This document shows, in pieces, positions 1 through 7,545 of a DNA stretch of 64,000 nucleotides. The translations under genes were made by a program, and so were the position numbers. Positions within the stretch are counted from its first letter, which is position 1. Each line of letters starts with the position of its first letter. Origin of the DNA: Bacteroidales bacterium (GTDB lineage: Bacteria; Bacteroidota; Bacteroidia; Bacteroidales; UBA10428); the NCBI GenBank assembly GCA_016933335.1, contig JAFGBD010000046.1, forward strand, positions 1 to 64,000. The letters are read 5' to 3'. The notes below the pieces were generated by a model. It was not told the DNA's origin. It ran no database searches and was given only the letters and a program-made list of their open reading frames with translations.

Positions 1-1
1 C

Positions 2-355
2 ATAACAGGCATACCGCTCGATATAGCAACGGTCCTTGTAGGCAGCATTGCCCTGGGTATTGGCATTGATTATTCCATACATGTGATCTCCGGTTTTAAT
101 GCACATCTTAAAGAAAACGGCGATGCGGAAAAAGCGCTTGAGAATACCATAAAGGTCAGCGGAAAAGCGGTGATCATCAATGCAGCTTCCGTTGCGGCAG
201 GTTTTCTTGTACTTGTATTTGCCCAGATGTTGCCCATTCAGCGTTTTGGTTTACTGGTTGCAATCAATATGTTCGGTGCAGGTATCGGAGCGCTCACACT
301 ATTGCCTGCCATACTAATACTGGCAAACAGGAAACGCAGGATAACAGCTAAATAA
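2..355 (+). CDS. RND/MMPL-family exporter, C-terminal end (partial gene)
   Basis: The reading frame is open from the first base of the window, so only the last ~117 residues of a large membrane transporter are visible. They show the closing transmembrane block of the RND superfamily (MMPL/SSD branch): a helix ending in GIGIDYSIHV, the charged loop with GDAEKALENTIKVSGKAV, a helix starting IINAASVAAGFLVLVF, and two last helices before a short basic tail. Such proteins use the proton gradient to move lipids or hydrophobic compounds. The next gene starts 3 bases downstream, so the two are co-transcribed with a LolA-like protein and probably with the outer-membrane protein at 1340. That set resembles RND/LolA-like/DUF1302 cassettes of other Gram-negatives. 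The family is clear; the substrate cannot be read from the sequence. Confidence 0.9.
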   Translation: MTGIPLDIATVLVGSIALGIGIDYSIHVISGFNAHLKENGDAEKALENTIKVSGKAVIINAASVAAGFLVLVFAQMLPIQRFGLLVAINMFGAGIGALTLLPAILILANRKRRITAK

Positions 356-358
356 AGA

Positions 359-1120
359 ATGAAACAATTAAATCATATTGCCATGAAAGTAATGATTCAA
401 AAAGCGGTAAATACCGCATTGGTTATAGCAGTAAGCATGCTATCGGTGTTTTCACAGGATGCAGGCGCACTTCTGAAAAAAATGGACGATGTCATGTTTT
501 CACCCAAGGATATGACAGGGAAAATGAGAGTCGTAATGATCGGCAAAAACGGGAAACAGGATATCAGGGAGGCCCTGATACAGCAAAAAGGGACGGATAA
601 GCGCATGTTTCGCTTTACATCACCCGCGTCACAGGCAGGCATCGCGATCCTGTCATTGCCCAATGATATCATGTACCTTTATTTGCCCGCCTATGGCAGG
701 GAAAGACGCATTGCCTCAAGTGCAAAAAACCAGAATTTTGCCGGTACCGATTTTTCCTATGATGATATGGAATCAAAATCGTATTCCGAAAAATACACCC
801 CTAAACTTGTAAATACCGAAGTCAAAGCCTATGTACTCGAATTAACGCCAAAGGCAGCATCTGATTATTCCAAAATTGTCGTACGTGTAAATAAAACAGA
901 ATATTACCCCGAATCAATGGATTTTTATGACAGGGGTAATAACAAAATAAAAACTGCAGCATACACTTTTAAAAAAGCAGACAAATACTGGAATGCATCA
1001 GAGATTGAAATGACCAACCTTAAAACAAACCGCAAAACCAGGATGCAGACTTCTGATGTAAAATATGACACAGGTTTAACGGATGATGATTTTACAGTCA
1101 GAAAATTAAAACAATTGTAA
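359..1120 (+). CDS. Outer membrane lipoprotein-sorting protein (LolA-like)
   Basis: 253 residues. A signal peptide precedes the Bacteroidota-style cleavage site at FSQ near residue 33. The body is one LolA/LolB-like half-barrel of the pfam17131 kind: the segments DMTGKMRVVMIG, RMFRFTSPASQAGIAILS, YLYLPAYGRERRIASS and GTDFSYDDME are typical. These periplasmic proteins bind acyl chains or lipoproteins and repeatedly occur beside RND/MMPL exporters as their soluble partner. A second Met at residue 9 (position 383) would give a more compact signal peptide and may be the true start. The 3-base gap to the upstream exporter points to one transcript. The lipid-carrier function is inferred from family and context. 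Confidence 0.85.
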   Translation: MKQLNHIAMKVMIQKAVNTALVIAVSMLSVFSQDAGALLKKMDDVMFSPKDMTGKMRVVMIGKNGKQDIREALIQQKGTDKRMFRFTSPASQAGIAILSLPNDIMYLYLPAYGRERRIASSAKNQNFAGTDFSYDDMESKSYSEKYTPKLVNTEVKAYVLELTPKAASDYSKIVVRVNKTEYYPESMDFYDRGNNKIKTAAYTFKKADKYWNASEIEMTNLKTNRKTRMQTSDVKYDTGLTDDDFTVRKLKQL

Positions 1121-1128
1121 TAATTGTG

Positions 1129-1331
1129 ATGCATAAAAAATATATAAGGATCTGTCTTTTAACTTTGTTTATAGCCTGTACTTTGACTGCAAATGCTCAA
1201 AACATAGAAGTCCGGGTTACAGGCATTCGTTCTGCGCAGGGTCAGTTCATAATCCGGATTTTGATTCATTCAAATTTGAACTAGGGAAGAATCAAACGCA
1301 GAAAATAGATATTAAAATAAGATACATGTAA
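1129..1331 (+). pseudogene. DUF2141 family protein, internally deleted and frameshifted
   Basis: From the ATG at 1129 a signal peptide and mature start can be read (tail LTANAQNIEVRVTGIRSAQ, then GQFIIRI), which is the N-terminus of a DUF2141 secreted protein. The frame stops at 1290. In the -1 frame the sequence goes straight on as FDSFKFELGKNQTQKIDIK and ends at a TAA at 1331, which matches the C-terminal strand of the same family. The family is normally about 130-150 residues; here only the first ~45 and last ~22 remain. I read this as an internal deletion of roughly 80 codons with a one-base shift at the T-run of the junction. It lies between two genes of the lipid-export-like cassette on the same strand. 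Confidence 0.7.
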
Positions 1332-1339
1332 AAAATACA

Positions 1340-2737
1340 ATGTTTATGAAAAAGATAACTGTATTTTTAATAATGCTCCAGGCCATTTCTTTCACGGTCA
1401 AAGGTCAGGATGAGAATATATCAAATCAGTTGCAGGATGAAAACAAACTGAAAATTTCGGGAGAACTGCTGACAGATGAGCGATTCCTGCTCAAGGAAAA
1501 TAATGAGTGGGCATGGAATGAAAATCGTCTGACGATGAAACTTGAAAAAAGAATTACGGAACATTCAAAATTCCATGGTGAAATCTGGATGCGTAATATT
1601 GGCTTACCCGGTCCGGTTGCCTCATCTGATCTTTATAATAAAGGAATTGTTGATCCTTACAACCTGGAGATCAGGGAGGCGAACATTCAATTGTATGGAT
1701 TTCTCACAAAAAACCTTGATTTAAAGATCGGTCGTCAGCTTATTGCCTGGGGCACAGCAGATAAAATAAATCCGACAAGCAATCTTAATCCTTTCGATAT
1801 GGAGGATGTGCTGGATTTTGGCCGGCAAAGGGGCTCTGATGCGATAGTTGCGAATTACTATATTAGCGGTGATTTCTTCCTTCAGGGTGTTTATATTCCT
1901 TTTTTTCAGCCTGCAAATTTACCCCTGGGAATTTTTGCAAATGCTCTGAATCCGGAAATGACCTTATCCGAAGGGATGACTTTAAAAGGATTTTCCGATA
2001 CTCTGCAAATGCCGGCGTTTAATATTGGAGAAAGTTCCACTGCCGGGTTCAGGTTTAAGGGTTATACCAAAGGCATCGATTTCTCATGGAGTTACGTGTG
2101 GGGGTATGACGGACTGCCTGTTACAAAAAAAAACACCTTTGTGCCTGCTGACCTGTACGGGGGTGTAAATATCAATTCCCGGCTTTCATTTATGCGAGCG
2201 CATATTATCGGGACTGATTTTGCCACAGGCATTGCAGGTATTGGGTTCTGGGGAGAGGCAGCTGTATTCATACCGGATAAAAACCTGATAATGACGAATG
2301 ATCTGTCAGCCTTATATCCGCTGTCACCAGAGCCGGTAACCAGAGATACAACTCTCGCAGACAAACCGTATATTCGTTTTATTATTGGTGCGGATTATAA
2401 TTTTTCAGACGGCTCGTACCTTAACGTTCAGTATCTTAATGGTTTTATGCATGAAAGAGGAAAGAACCTGGACGATTATTTTTTCATGCGTTACGAAAAA
2501 AGATTTTTCAATGACAGGCTTAAAATAGCCCCGGTGGGGGGTGCTTTTATAATAACTGACTGGAGCAGGATAAATGACAACCATGCCATTGCCTATATTC
2601 CACAGGTCTCTTACAATGCCACTCCTGATATTGAAATAACAATGTCAGCAGCCATTTTTGATGGTAAAGGAGACAACCTGTTTACCAATTTGAAAGATTA
2701 CGATATGTTTATGTTTAGAATGAAATATAATTTCTGA
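1340..2737 (+). CDS. DUF1302-like outer-membrane beta-barrel protein
   Basis: 465 residues with a signal peptide ending near KGQ (residue 23). The rest is a string of amphipathic strands with aromatic girdles, ending in MFMFRMKYNF, a typical barrel-closing strand with C-terminal Phe. The segment LKIGRQLIAWGTADKINPTS followed by NLNPFD is characteristic of the DUF1302 group and similar porin-like proteins. In other Gram-negatives these genes sit beside RND exporters and LolA-like proteins, as here. I infer that it forms the outer-membrane end of an export route with the genes at 2-355 and 359-1120. A Met two codons downstream (1346) is an equally good start. Substrate unknown. Confidence 0.75.
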   Translation: MFMKKITVFLIMLQAISFTVKGQDENISNQLQDENKLKISGELLTDERFLLKENNEWAWNENRLTMKLEKRITEHSKFHGEIWMRNIGLPGPVASSDLYNKGIVDPYNLEIREANIQLYGFLTKNLDLKIGRQLIAWGTADKINPTSNLNPFDMEDVLDFGRQRGSDAIVANYYISGDFFLQGVYIPFFQPANLPLGIFANALNPEMTLSEGMTLKGFSDTLQMPAFNIGESSTAGFRFKGYTKGIDFSWSYVWGYDGLPVTKKNTFVPADLYGGVNINSRLSFMRAHIIGTDFATGIAGIGFWGEAAVFIPDKNLIMTNDLSALYPLSPEPVTRDTTLADKPYIRFIIGADYNFSDGSYLNVQYLNGFMHERGKNLDDYFFMRYEKRFFNDRLKIAPVGGAFIITDWSRINDNHAIAYIPQVSYNATPDIEITMSAAIFDGKGDNLFTNLKDYDMFMFRMKYNF

Positions 2738-2783
2738 TCGCAATCTGTATGGTGAACATACATTCACGAAATTATTCCCTGAA

Positions 2784-3056
2784 CTAAAGACCTGCAGTCA
2801 CTTCCCTGACAAAATGCACAGACATACCTGTTTTCCCGGGTAAATCATTCAAATATAATTGACCGTTAGGGTTGGCGGATCCCGGTGAGTTTGCATCCTC
2901 AGCAGAAGCTTCGGTTGATGACCACCAGAAGCCAATATAAACGATGCACTCAGATCCGGTTAAATTGCGAAGTCCTGCTTCCATACCACCAAATTCTGCT
3001 ATAAAGCTATACAGGTCTTCCTCTGCAGATACGTGCCAACCGAAAAGCTGGAAGAA
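2784..3056 (-). pseudogene. Remnant of a FISUMP-domain (Fibrobacter major paralogous domain) protein
   Basis: On the minus strand an open frame begins directly after an in-frame TGA at 3057-3059 and reads GWHVSAEEDLYSFIAEFGG, then GFWWSSTEASAED and VHFVREVTAGL. GWHVP, WWSSTE and VRCVR-like endings are hallmarks of the C-terminal half of the FISUMP domain found in secreted Bacteroidota and Fibrobacter proteins. There is no signal peptide and no N-terminal half, and the usual VRCVR appears as VHFVR. I take it as the decayed 3' end of a former secreted-protein gene. It sits between the barrel gene and the arsenic operon, which suggests an old rearrangement border. Confidence 0.65.
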
Positions 3057-3159
3057 TCAAAGAATAAAAAATCAAAAATCATTAATTGAGGTTGCAAGCA
3101 TACTTTAGAAAAAAGAAGGTACAATTCTTTTATCATATTTGAAGCAGATTAAGGATTGA

Positions 3160-4476
3160 CTATATAAGTCCATAAATAACACCTGTTATAGTAGCCATAA
3201 ATACAACAAGCAATACGTAAACAACGGTTTTTTGAGTTCCAATGATTCCCCGGATAACCAGCATATTGGGTAATGATAACGAAGGTCCTGCAAGAAGCAA
3301 TGCCAGCGCCGGACCTTTACCCATGCCGGCAGCAATCAATCCCTGCAGGATGGGAACCTCGGTCAGCGTGGCAAAATACATGAATGCACCAACGATGGAT
3401 GCAAAAAAGTTGGAGAATAGCGAGTTGCCCCCGACCAGTTGCTCAATCCATTCTTTTGGAACAATACCGGAGATTGCAGTATTATCATGAGTCGAACCTA
3501 AAAGAAATCCGGCAACCAGCACGCCGAGTGCCAGCAAAGGCATTATCTGTTTGGCAAAATCCCACGAAGAGAGCGTCCATTCTTTGTTTTCAGGATCCCT
3601 TCTGTCCGTAAGCGTCAGAATGGCTACCCCTGCGATTCCCACCAACACGGGTACAAGGGGAGAGGGGCTGACGAATGCTGATATAGTGGTAACTGCTGAT
3701 GCCAAAAGAACATACTGCCATTTAAGTTTCAGGATAAAGATCAGGGAGAACACCAGGAATACAGAGAATGCCGATGTAATATACCATTTGTTTTCCCAGA
3801 TCCAGTACCAGCCGCCGCCGGCATTATCGTTTCCCGGTCTGCCCCAGTTAGCAAATACAAGGATGGATACCAGCGTGAAGAAGTGAAAAGCCGTCTGCCA
3901 CATGGGACGTTTTTCGTGCATATCGGGGAAATTGATTTGTTCATCCCGTTTTGCTTTTTCTTCCTTTCTGTAAATAAAAGACATGACAGCACCGATTACA
4001 ATGGCAAAAACCACAGCACCAACGATCCGGGCAATACCCATTTCAAATCCGAGGATACGGGCTGTCAGTATAATCGCCAGAATATTTATCGCCGGGCCTG
4101 AATACAGAAAAGCAATAGCTGGCCCGAGACCTGCCCCTCTTTTATGAATACTGGAAAACAAAGGTAGAATGGTGCAGCTGCAGACAGCCAGTATCGTTCC
4201 CGAAACAGATGCAACTGAATAGGCCACCCATTTTTTTGCTTTAGCACCAAAATACCTGATTACGGCACCCTGGCTGACAAAGACTGAGATAACCCCGGCA
4301 ATAAAAAAAGCCGGCAGCAGACACAAAATAACATGTTCTCTTGCGTACCACCTGGTGAGGTCGAACATGGCCGTGATTGCTTCTTTTAACCGCATACTTT
4401 CTATTGGCATTAAGAAAGCAAACACAAAAACTGCAATCATCCAGAGCAGTATCTTAACTTCCCTTTTCCATTCCAT
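3160..4476 (-). CDS. ArsP-like / DUF318 permease
   Basis: 438 residues, about ten to eleven transmembrane helices. The family signature of pfam03773 permeases is visible: AVCSCTILPLFSSIHKRGAG followed by LGPAIAFLYSGPAINI near residues 95-135, and a second half-repeat LTEVPILQGLIAAGMGKGPA near residue 370. ArsP exports trivalent organoarsenicals; other members of the family move Cu, Zn or other substrates. It is the last gene of the minus-strand arsR-arsE-arsF-arsG series, 64 bases after arsG, so an arsenical substrate is the most economical guess. The conserved Cys pair (CSC) in the first signature is present. Family is secure, substrate is inferred. Confidence 0.8.
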   Translation of the reverse strand: MEWKREVKILLWMIAVFVFAFLMPIESMRLKEAITAMFDLTRWYAREHVILCLLPAFFIAGVISVFVSQGAVIRYFGAKAKKWVAYSVASVSGTILAVCSCTILPLFSSIHKRGAGLGPAIAFLYSGPAINILAIILTARILGFEMGIARIVGAVVFAIVIGAVMSFIYRKEEKAKRDEQINFPDMHEKRPMWQTAFHFFTLVSILVFANWGRPGNDNAGGGWYWIWENKWYITSAFSVFLVFSLIFILKLKWQYVLLASAVTTISAFVSPSPLVPVLVGIAGVAILTLTDRRDPENKEWTLSSWDFAKQIMPLLALGVLVAGFLLGSTHDNTAISGIVPKEWIEQLVGGNSLFSNFFASIVGAFMYFATLTEVPILQGLIAAGMGKGPALALLLAGPSLSLPNMLVIRGIIGTQKTVVYVLLVVFMATITGVIYGLI

Positions 4477-4540
4477 CTTTTTGCTTTTTGTTTTGGTTCA
4501 GATTTTGTTCGTAATCTAACGAATTATCAGAAAAATTTTT

Positions 4541-5242
4541 TTAGAAATAGATGATGATGACATATAACAAACCAATACCGATGAAAACAACTGCGATTAT
4601 CCTTCGGAACCAGATCTCAAATGTTTTCAGCCTGTGATATAATCTACCAACTTCTGAAACAGTATAGGCCAGCAGCCATGCAAAAATGATAACAGGTATA
4701 CCTGTAGCAACGGCAAAAACAACAGGCAGGTACAAACCCGATGCACTGCCAATGGTCATGGGAATCAACATTCCAAAATACAAAACACCGCTATAGGGAC
4801 AAAAGGCCAGCGCAAACAGGATACCAAGAAACAGAACCTCGCGGTAACTGTTTGCACCGGATTCCTGAAAACGTCCGGTTAACCGCGAAAGACCGGGGAA
4901 TTTGATTTTCAGGATATCCAGCATTAAAAGGCCGATAGCGATCAGGAGAGGTCCGATAATTTTTTCACCCCATTGCTGAAACCAGCCGGACATTTTAAAC
5001 TGATCTGCGCCAACAAAAATGATAACTGCAAGCAGTGTATATGAAAGCGCCCGCCCCAGTGTATAGACCAGTCCGTTATAAAACACTTTTCTTTTGTCCT
5101 CAACATCTTTACTGATAAATCCGATTGCCGTAATATTGGTGGCAAGAGGGCATGGACTGATGGCAGTCATCAGTCCCAGAACAAATGCCGAAACAACCGG
5201 CAGCGAGCTGTTATTCATTACATTGTACAGGAAAGCCTCCAT
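4541..5242 (-). CDS. arsG: ArsG-family efflux permease (CcdA/DsbD-like membrane protein)
   Basis: 233 residues with six or so transmembrane helices of the CcdA/DsbD/LIV-type fold. Two Pro/Cys-containing helix breaks are visible, AISPCPLATN near residue 29 and FCPYSGVLYFG near residue 148, each carrying one Cys as in the redox-active DsbD fold. Members of this group encoded with ArsE and ArsF are called aromatic aminobenzylarsenical efflux permeases. Here it follows arsF after 17 bases, so the genes are one operon. The alternative is a thiol-electron shuttle serving the two thioredoxin-like proteins encoded upstream; the fold allows either reading. Confidence 0.7.
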   Translation of the reverse strand: MEAFLYNVMNNSSLPVVSAFVLGLMTAISPCPLATNITAIGFISKDVEDKRKVFYNGLVYTLGRALSYTLLAVIIFVGADQFKMSGWFQQWGEKIIGPLLIAIGLLMLDILKIKFPGLSRLTGRFQESGANSYREVLFLGILFALAFCPYSGVLYFGMLIPMTIGSASGLYLPVVFAVATGIPVIIFAWLLAYTVSEVGRLYHRLKTFEIWFRRIIAVVFIGIGLLYVIIIYF

Positions 5243-5259
5243 GCATGAAAAGATTCTGA

Positions 5260-5670
5260 CTATAATAAAGGATCAATCTTTTCTTTGATAATCTGTTTAA
5301 GGCTATCAGGATTACTACGTGCATTCATGAAGCCTTCATTCGTGATGTTTATTCTGGTATCACCACTGACGATCAATAGCGTCTGACCTGAAATTCCGAG
5401 CTGTTCACCCTTCTGTTTTCCTTTCTCCTCTTCGAGGTTGAACTCACTGAATGCTACCCTGCCGCCATATAATTCTGCCACAGCCTGTCTGGATAAATCC
5501 TCCACTGCCTTGCAGGTTGCACACCGGCGTGTGAAATGAAAATAGAATACTTCGACCTTCCCGGCATCTGAAATCTCAGAATTGTCGTTTTTATTATCGT
5601 TCTGGGCAGAGCATGAAATATTCACACCCAATGTCATGGCTGTCATAAATAAATACGCTATAATTTTCAT
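5260..5670 (-). CDS. arsF: ArsF-family thioredoxin-like lipoprotein
   Basis: 136 residues. The N-terminus has a lipoprotein signal with lipobox VNISC (Cys 20) and a charged linker rich in Asn/Asp. The body starts VEVFYFHFTRRCATCKAVED, a thioredoxin fold with a CATC redox pair near residues 50-53. This matches the family annotated as nitrophenyl compound nitroreductase subunit ArsF. In the arsEFG type of operon, ArsE and ArsF are thought to reduce nitroaromatic arsenicals before ArsG exports the amine. The gene lies 3 bases after arsE and 17 before arsG. A general thiol-redox role at the membrane is an alternative. Confidence 0.72.
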   Translation of the reverse strand: MKIIAYLFMTAMTLGVNISCSAQNDNKNDNSEISDAGKVEVFYFHFTRRCATCKAVEDLSRQAVAELYGGRVAFSEFNLEEEKGKQKGEQLGISGQTLLIVSGDTRINITNEGFMNARSNPDSLKQIIKEKIDPLL

Positions 5671-5673
5671 AAT

Positions 5674-5913
5674 CTATTGATATTTAGTTAATAAATTCTT
5701 TATTTCATTCTTATCCGGCACATAACCGCTCAGCACTACTTTGTTGTTTATTACCAGAGCAGGTGTGCGCATGATACCATATTCCATTATTTTCATGATG
5801 TCTTCTACTTTGGAGACCTCGGCATCAATATTCAATGCCGCCAGCGTATCGATTACTGTTCTTTCAAGTGCCCTGCATCGCGGGCAACCTGTACCTAATA
5901 CTTTTATTTCCAT
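5674..5913 (-). CDS. arsE: Small thioredoxin-family protein, ArsE-like
   Basis: 79 residues, a compact thioredoxin fold of the redox-active-disulfide type (MTH895/TM0996-like). The active site is GTGCPRCRALE (CPRC at residues 10-13), and the cis-Pro loop MRTPALVINNKVV follows near residue 50. There is no signal peptide, so it is cytoplasmic. It is the first gene after arsR in the operon direction and has its own upstream operator copy at 6096-6113, about 180 bases before its ATG. Its likely partner is the CATC lipoprotein encoded next. The arsE name rests on operon context. Confidence 0.72.
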   Translation of the reverse strand: MEIKVLGTGCPRCRALERTVIDTLAALNIDAEVSKVEDIMKIMEYGIMRTPALVINNKVVLSGYVPDKNEIKNLLTKYQ

Positions 5914-6095
5914 ATTTTCCGTATTTATTTCATTTACTATTATGTCAATTCGTTACCTGAAATACACACTGGCATCAATATCAACAGGTCACCTTAACCA
6001 CGCGCAAGCCTGTACCAATTGATCGCCTGAACCTTTCACAGACAAATATCTGAATTGTGTCATGATTCCTTTTCTGTCCCTGCTAATTATTCGTA

Positions 6096-6113
6096 GTTCG
6101 CAAAACACCGAAC
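6096..6113 (-). promoter_or_regulatory. Putative ArsR operator, copy 1 (upstream of arsE)
   Basis: The 18-bp sequence GTTCGCAAAACACCGAAC has inverted ends GTTCG/CGAAC. It is repeated with only two changes (both C to T) at 6435-6452. The identity continues into AAATATxATAAAAAA, so operator and promoter surroundings are both duplicated. On the minus strand it lies just downstream of a -7-like box CATATTTG (consensus TAnnTTTG), where a bound repressor would block transcription of arsEFG. Confidence 0.6.
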
Positions 6114-6130
6114 AAATATGATAAAAAATT

Positions 6131-6433
6131 TTAAATTTTTAAATATTTTTTAAACAGGTACTGAGCTTCTTGCCAGTTTGTTTTGTTAATACAATATTTA
6201 ATCCTCGGAGCTTCTGTTTCACCCTGAATCAATCCGGCATCCTTCAACTCTTTCAAATGCTGAGAGAGTGTTGATTTGGCTACAGGCAAAATTTCTGTCA
6301 GATCACCGCTGTAACAGCAGCTTTGACTGGAAAGCAAATTAAGGACGTACATCCGTATCGGATGTCCCATCGCTTTTGCATAACGGGCAAGTTTTTTCTG
6401 TTCTTCCGTAATGATTTTCTTGTTCTCAGTCAT
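6131..6433 (-). CDS. arsR: ArsR-family transcriptional repressor
   Basis: 100 residues of winged helix-turn-helix. The core is ARYAKAMGHPIRMYVLNLLS then the recognition helix VAKSTLSQHLKELKDAGLI (about residues 50-68) and the wing GETEAPRIKYCIN. A vicinal Cys pair, C39-C40 in SQSCCYSGDL, sits where ArsR proteins place metalloid-binding cysteines, so arsenite-type sensing is plausible. A TTG at 6454 is in frame but lies inside the operator copy at 6435-6452; the ATG at 6433 is the better start. The gene precedes the arsEFG-arsP genes and has an operator over its own promoter, which implies autoregulation. Confidence 0.85.
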   Translation of the reverse strand: MTENKKIITEEQKKLARYAKAMGHPIRMYVLNLLSSQSCCYSGDLTEILPVAKSTLSQHLKELKDAGLIQGETEAPRIKYCINKTNWQEAQYLFKKYLKI

Positions 6434-6434
6434 T

Positions 6435-6452
6435 GTTCGTAAAATACCGAAC
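6435..6452 (-). promoter_or_regulatory. Putative ArsR operator, copy 2 (over the arsR start)
   Basis: GTTCGTAAAATACCGAAC, the second copy of the 18-bp inverted repeat. On the minus strand it directly abuts a good -7 box, TATATTTG (positions 6450-6457, TAnnTTTG), and ends one base before the arsR ATG. A repressor bound here would sit on the transcription start of arsR. I see no convincing -33 TTTG at the standard 19-20 base spacing. Confidence 0.62.
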
Positions 6453-6580
6453 AAATATAATAAAAAAATTCAAAGTTTTATACTTTGAATTTTTCAGGAG
6501 GGATCAAATTGTTGATCTTCTATGGAGTTTATTTTTACTTGTTGTTATATTGACAAAGCAATACGCAATCCCATCCCGGA

Positions 6581-7489
6581 TCAGTTGCTTAACATGGGTT
6601 GCATTGTAGTCCGGCGGAAAGGGATCATGGGAAGTGTAAGCAGGCAGCCTGCAAGGACAGGCAATCCCCACATGGCATGGAGCCAGTGCAGTTCCCGCAG
6701 AATTACAATTTCGGTGATGAACCATACGGCGAGGCTTCCCATGGCGAAGCCGGCCAGGAGCCAGCCGGGCCGGGTCCTGCGCAACACAGTAACGAAGGCA
6801 GCTGTGTTAAGTATTCCCAGTCCGGTCAGGATCAAGCCGGGGATCAGGAAGTCGCTGAAGAAACCGTTCATGATTTCAACGGGCATATCCATAATCCGTC
6901 CATCCGGAGCTACCACGAGCAGAATGCCTCCCAGTATAGCACCGGCGCCCTCATAACCAAGGATACCAAGCAGCGTAATGCGCTGCCAGACCGGAATCGT
7001 ATTCATTTTCCTGAACCATTTGTTTATCGGGAAAGGTAAAAATTCCGGTGTCTCAGCCATGTAATTTCTGAAATCATCCCCGAAGAAATTCTCCATTTCT
7101 GCATATTCGCTTTGAATAAAAATTTTACAGAGTATAATACCTGCTATACTTGTTGTTAAAATAAGCCATGAATTCATCATAAAAGATATTCCCGGGATAA
7201 CAAATACTATTACTGACGTATAGAGTGGATTACGGCAAAGGTAATAGGTCCCGTTTGTGATAAGCCTTGTCTCTTGTAATCCCTTCAGTAATGCTGGTGC
7301 TGTCAGGAAGTACATGGCTGAACCAATTGTAACCAGAGCAAGTCCGGAGAAAAAAAGAATCCTGCTCCCATCGCTTAAATAGTTGAATGAACTTTTGAAA
7401 TTCAGGGTAATAAAAATTGCCACAGCCAGCCAGGGGAGGACTATTACACCAATTTTTGGTCCGATTCCCAAATAATTTAACTTCTTCAT
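6581..7489 (-). CDS. Isoprenylcysteine-methyltransferase-like protein fused to a four-helix membrane domain
   Basis: 302 residues, wholly membrane-embedded. Residues ~1-165 form an ICMT/PEMT-type methyltransferase: LITNGTYYLCRNPLYTSVIV (the NGxYxxxRNPxY signature) and EYAEMENFFGDDFRNYMAET match the family's SAM-binding C-terminal motif. Residues ~170-302 are a separate four-helix domain (GILGYEGAGAILGGILLVVA, then RELHWLHAMWGLPVL) such as is often encoded as a stand-alone hypothetical protein. The join is short (WFRKMNTIPVW). It is the last of three minus-strand genes after the cupin and DUF998 genes with gaps of 56 and 38 bases. Substrate unknown; the fusion itself is the unusual part. Confidence 0.72.
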   Translation of the reverse strand: MKKLNYLGIGPKIGVIVLPWLAVAIFITLNFKSSFNYLSDGSRILFFSGLALVTIGSAMYFLTAPALLKGLQETRLITNGTYYLCRNPLYTSVIVFVIPGISFMMNSWLILTTSIAGIILCKIFIQSEYAEMENFFGDDFRNYMAETPEFLPFPINKWFRKMNTIPVWQRITLLGILGYEGAGAILGGILLVVAPDGRIMDMPVEIMNGFFSDFLIPGLILTGLGILNTAAFVTVLRRTRPGWLLAGFAMGSLAVWFITEIVILRELHWLHAMWGLPVLAGCLLTLPMIPFRRTTMQPMLSN

Positions 7490-7545
7490 ATTCTTTTATT
7501 TTTAGATTTGTTTTCAAACAGGTAAAATCCATTTATCAATACCGG

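Noticed and set aside
3242-3490. Plus-strand frames inside the ArsP-like permease gene
   Set aside because: Shadows of a well-supported minus-strand membrane protein; no homology or independent start signals.
6454-6454. TTG at 6454 as the start of arsR
   Set aside because: The extra codons are the operator repeat itself, and an ATG with normal family N-terminus follows at 6433.
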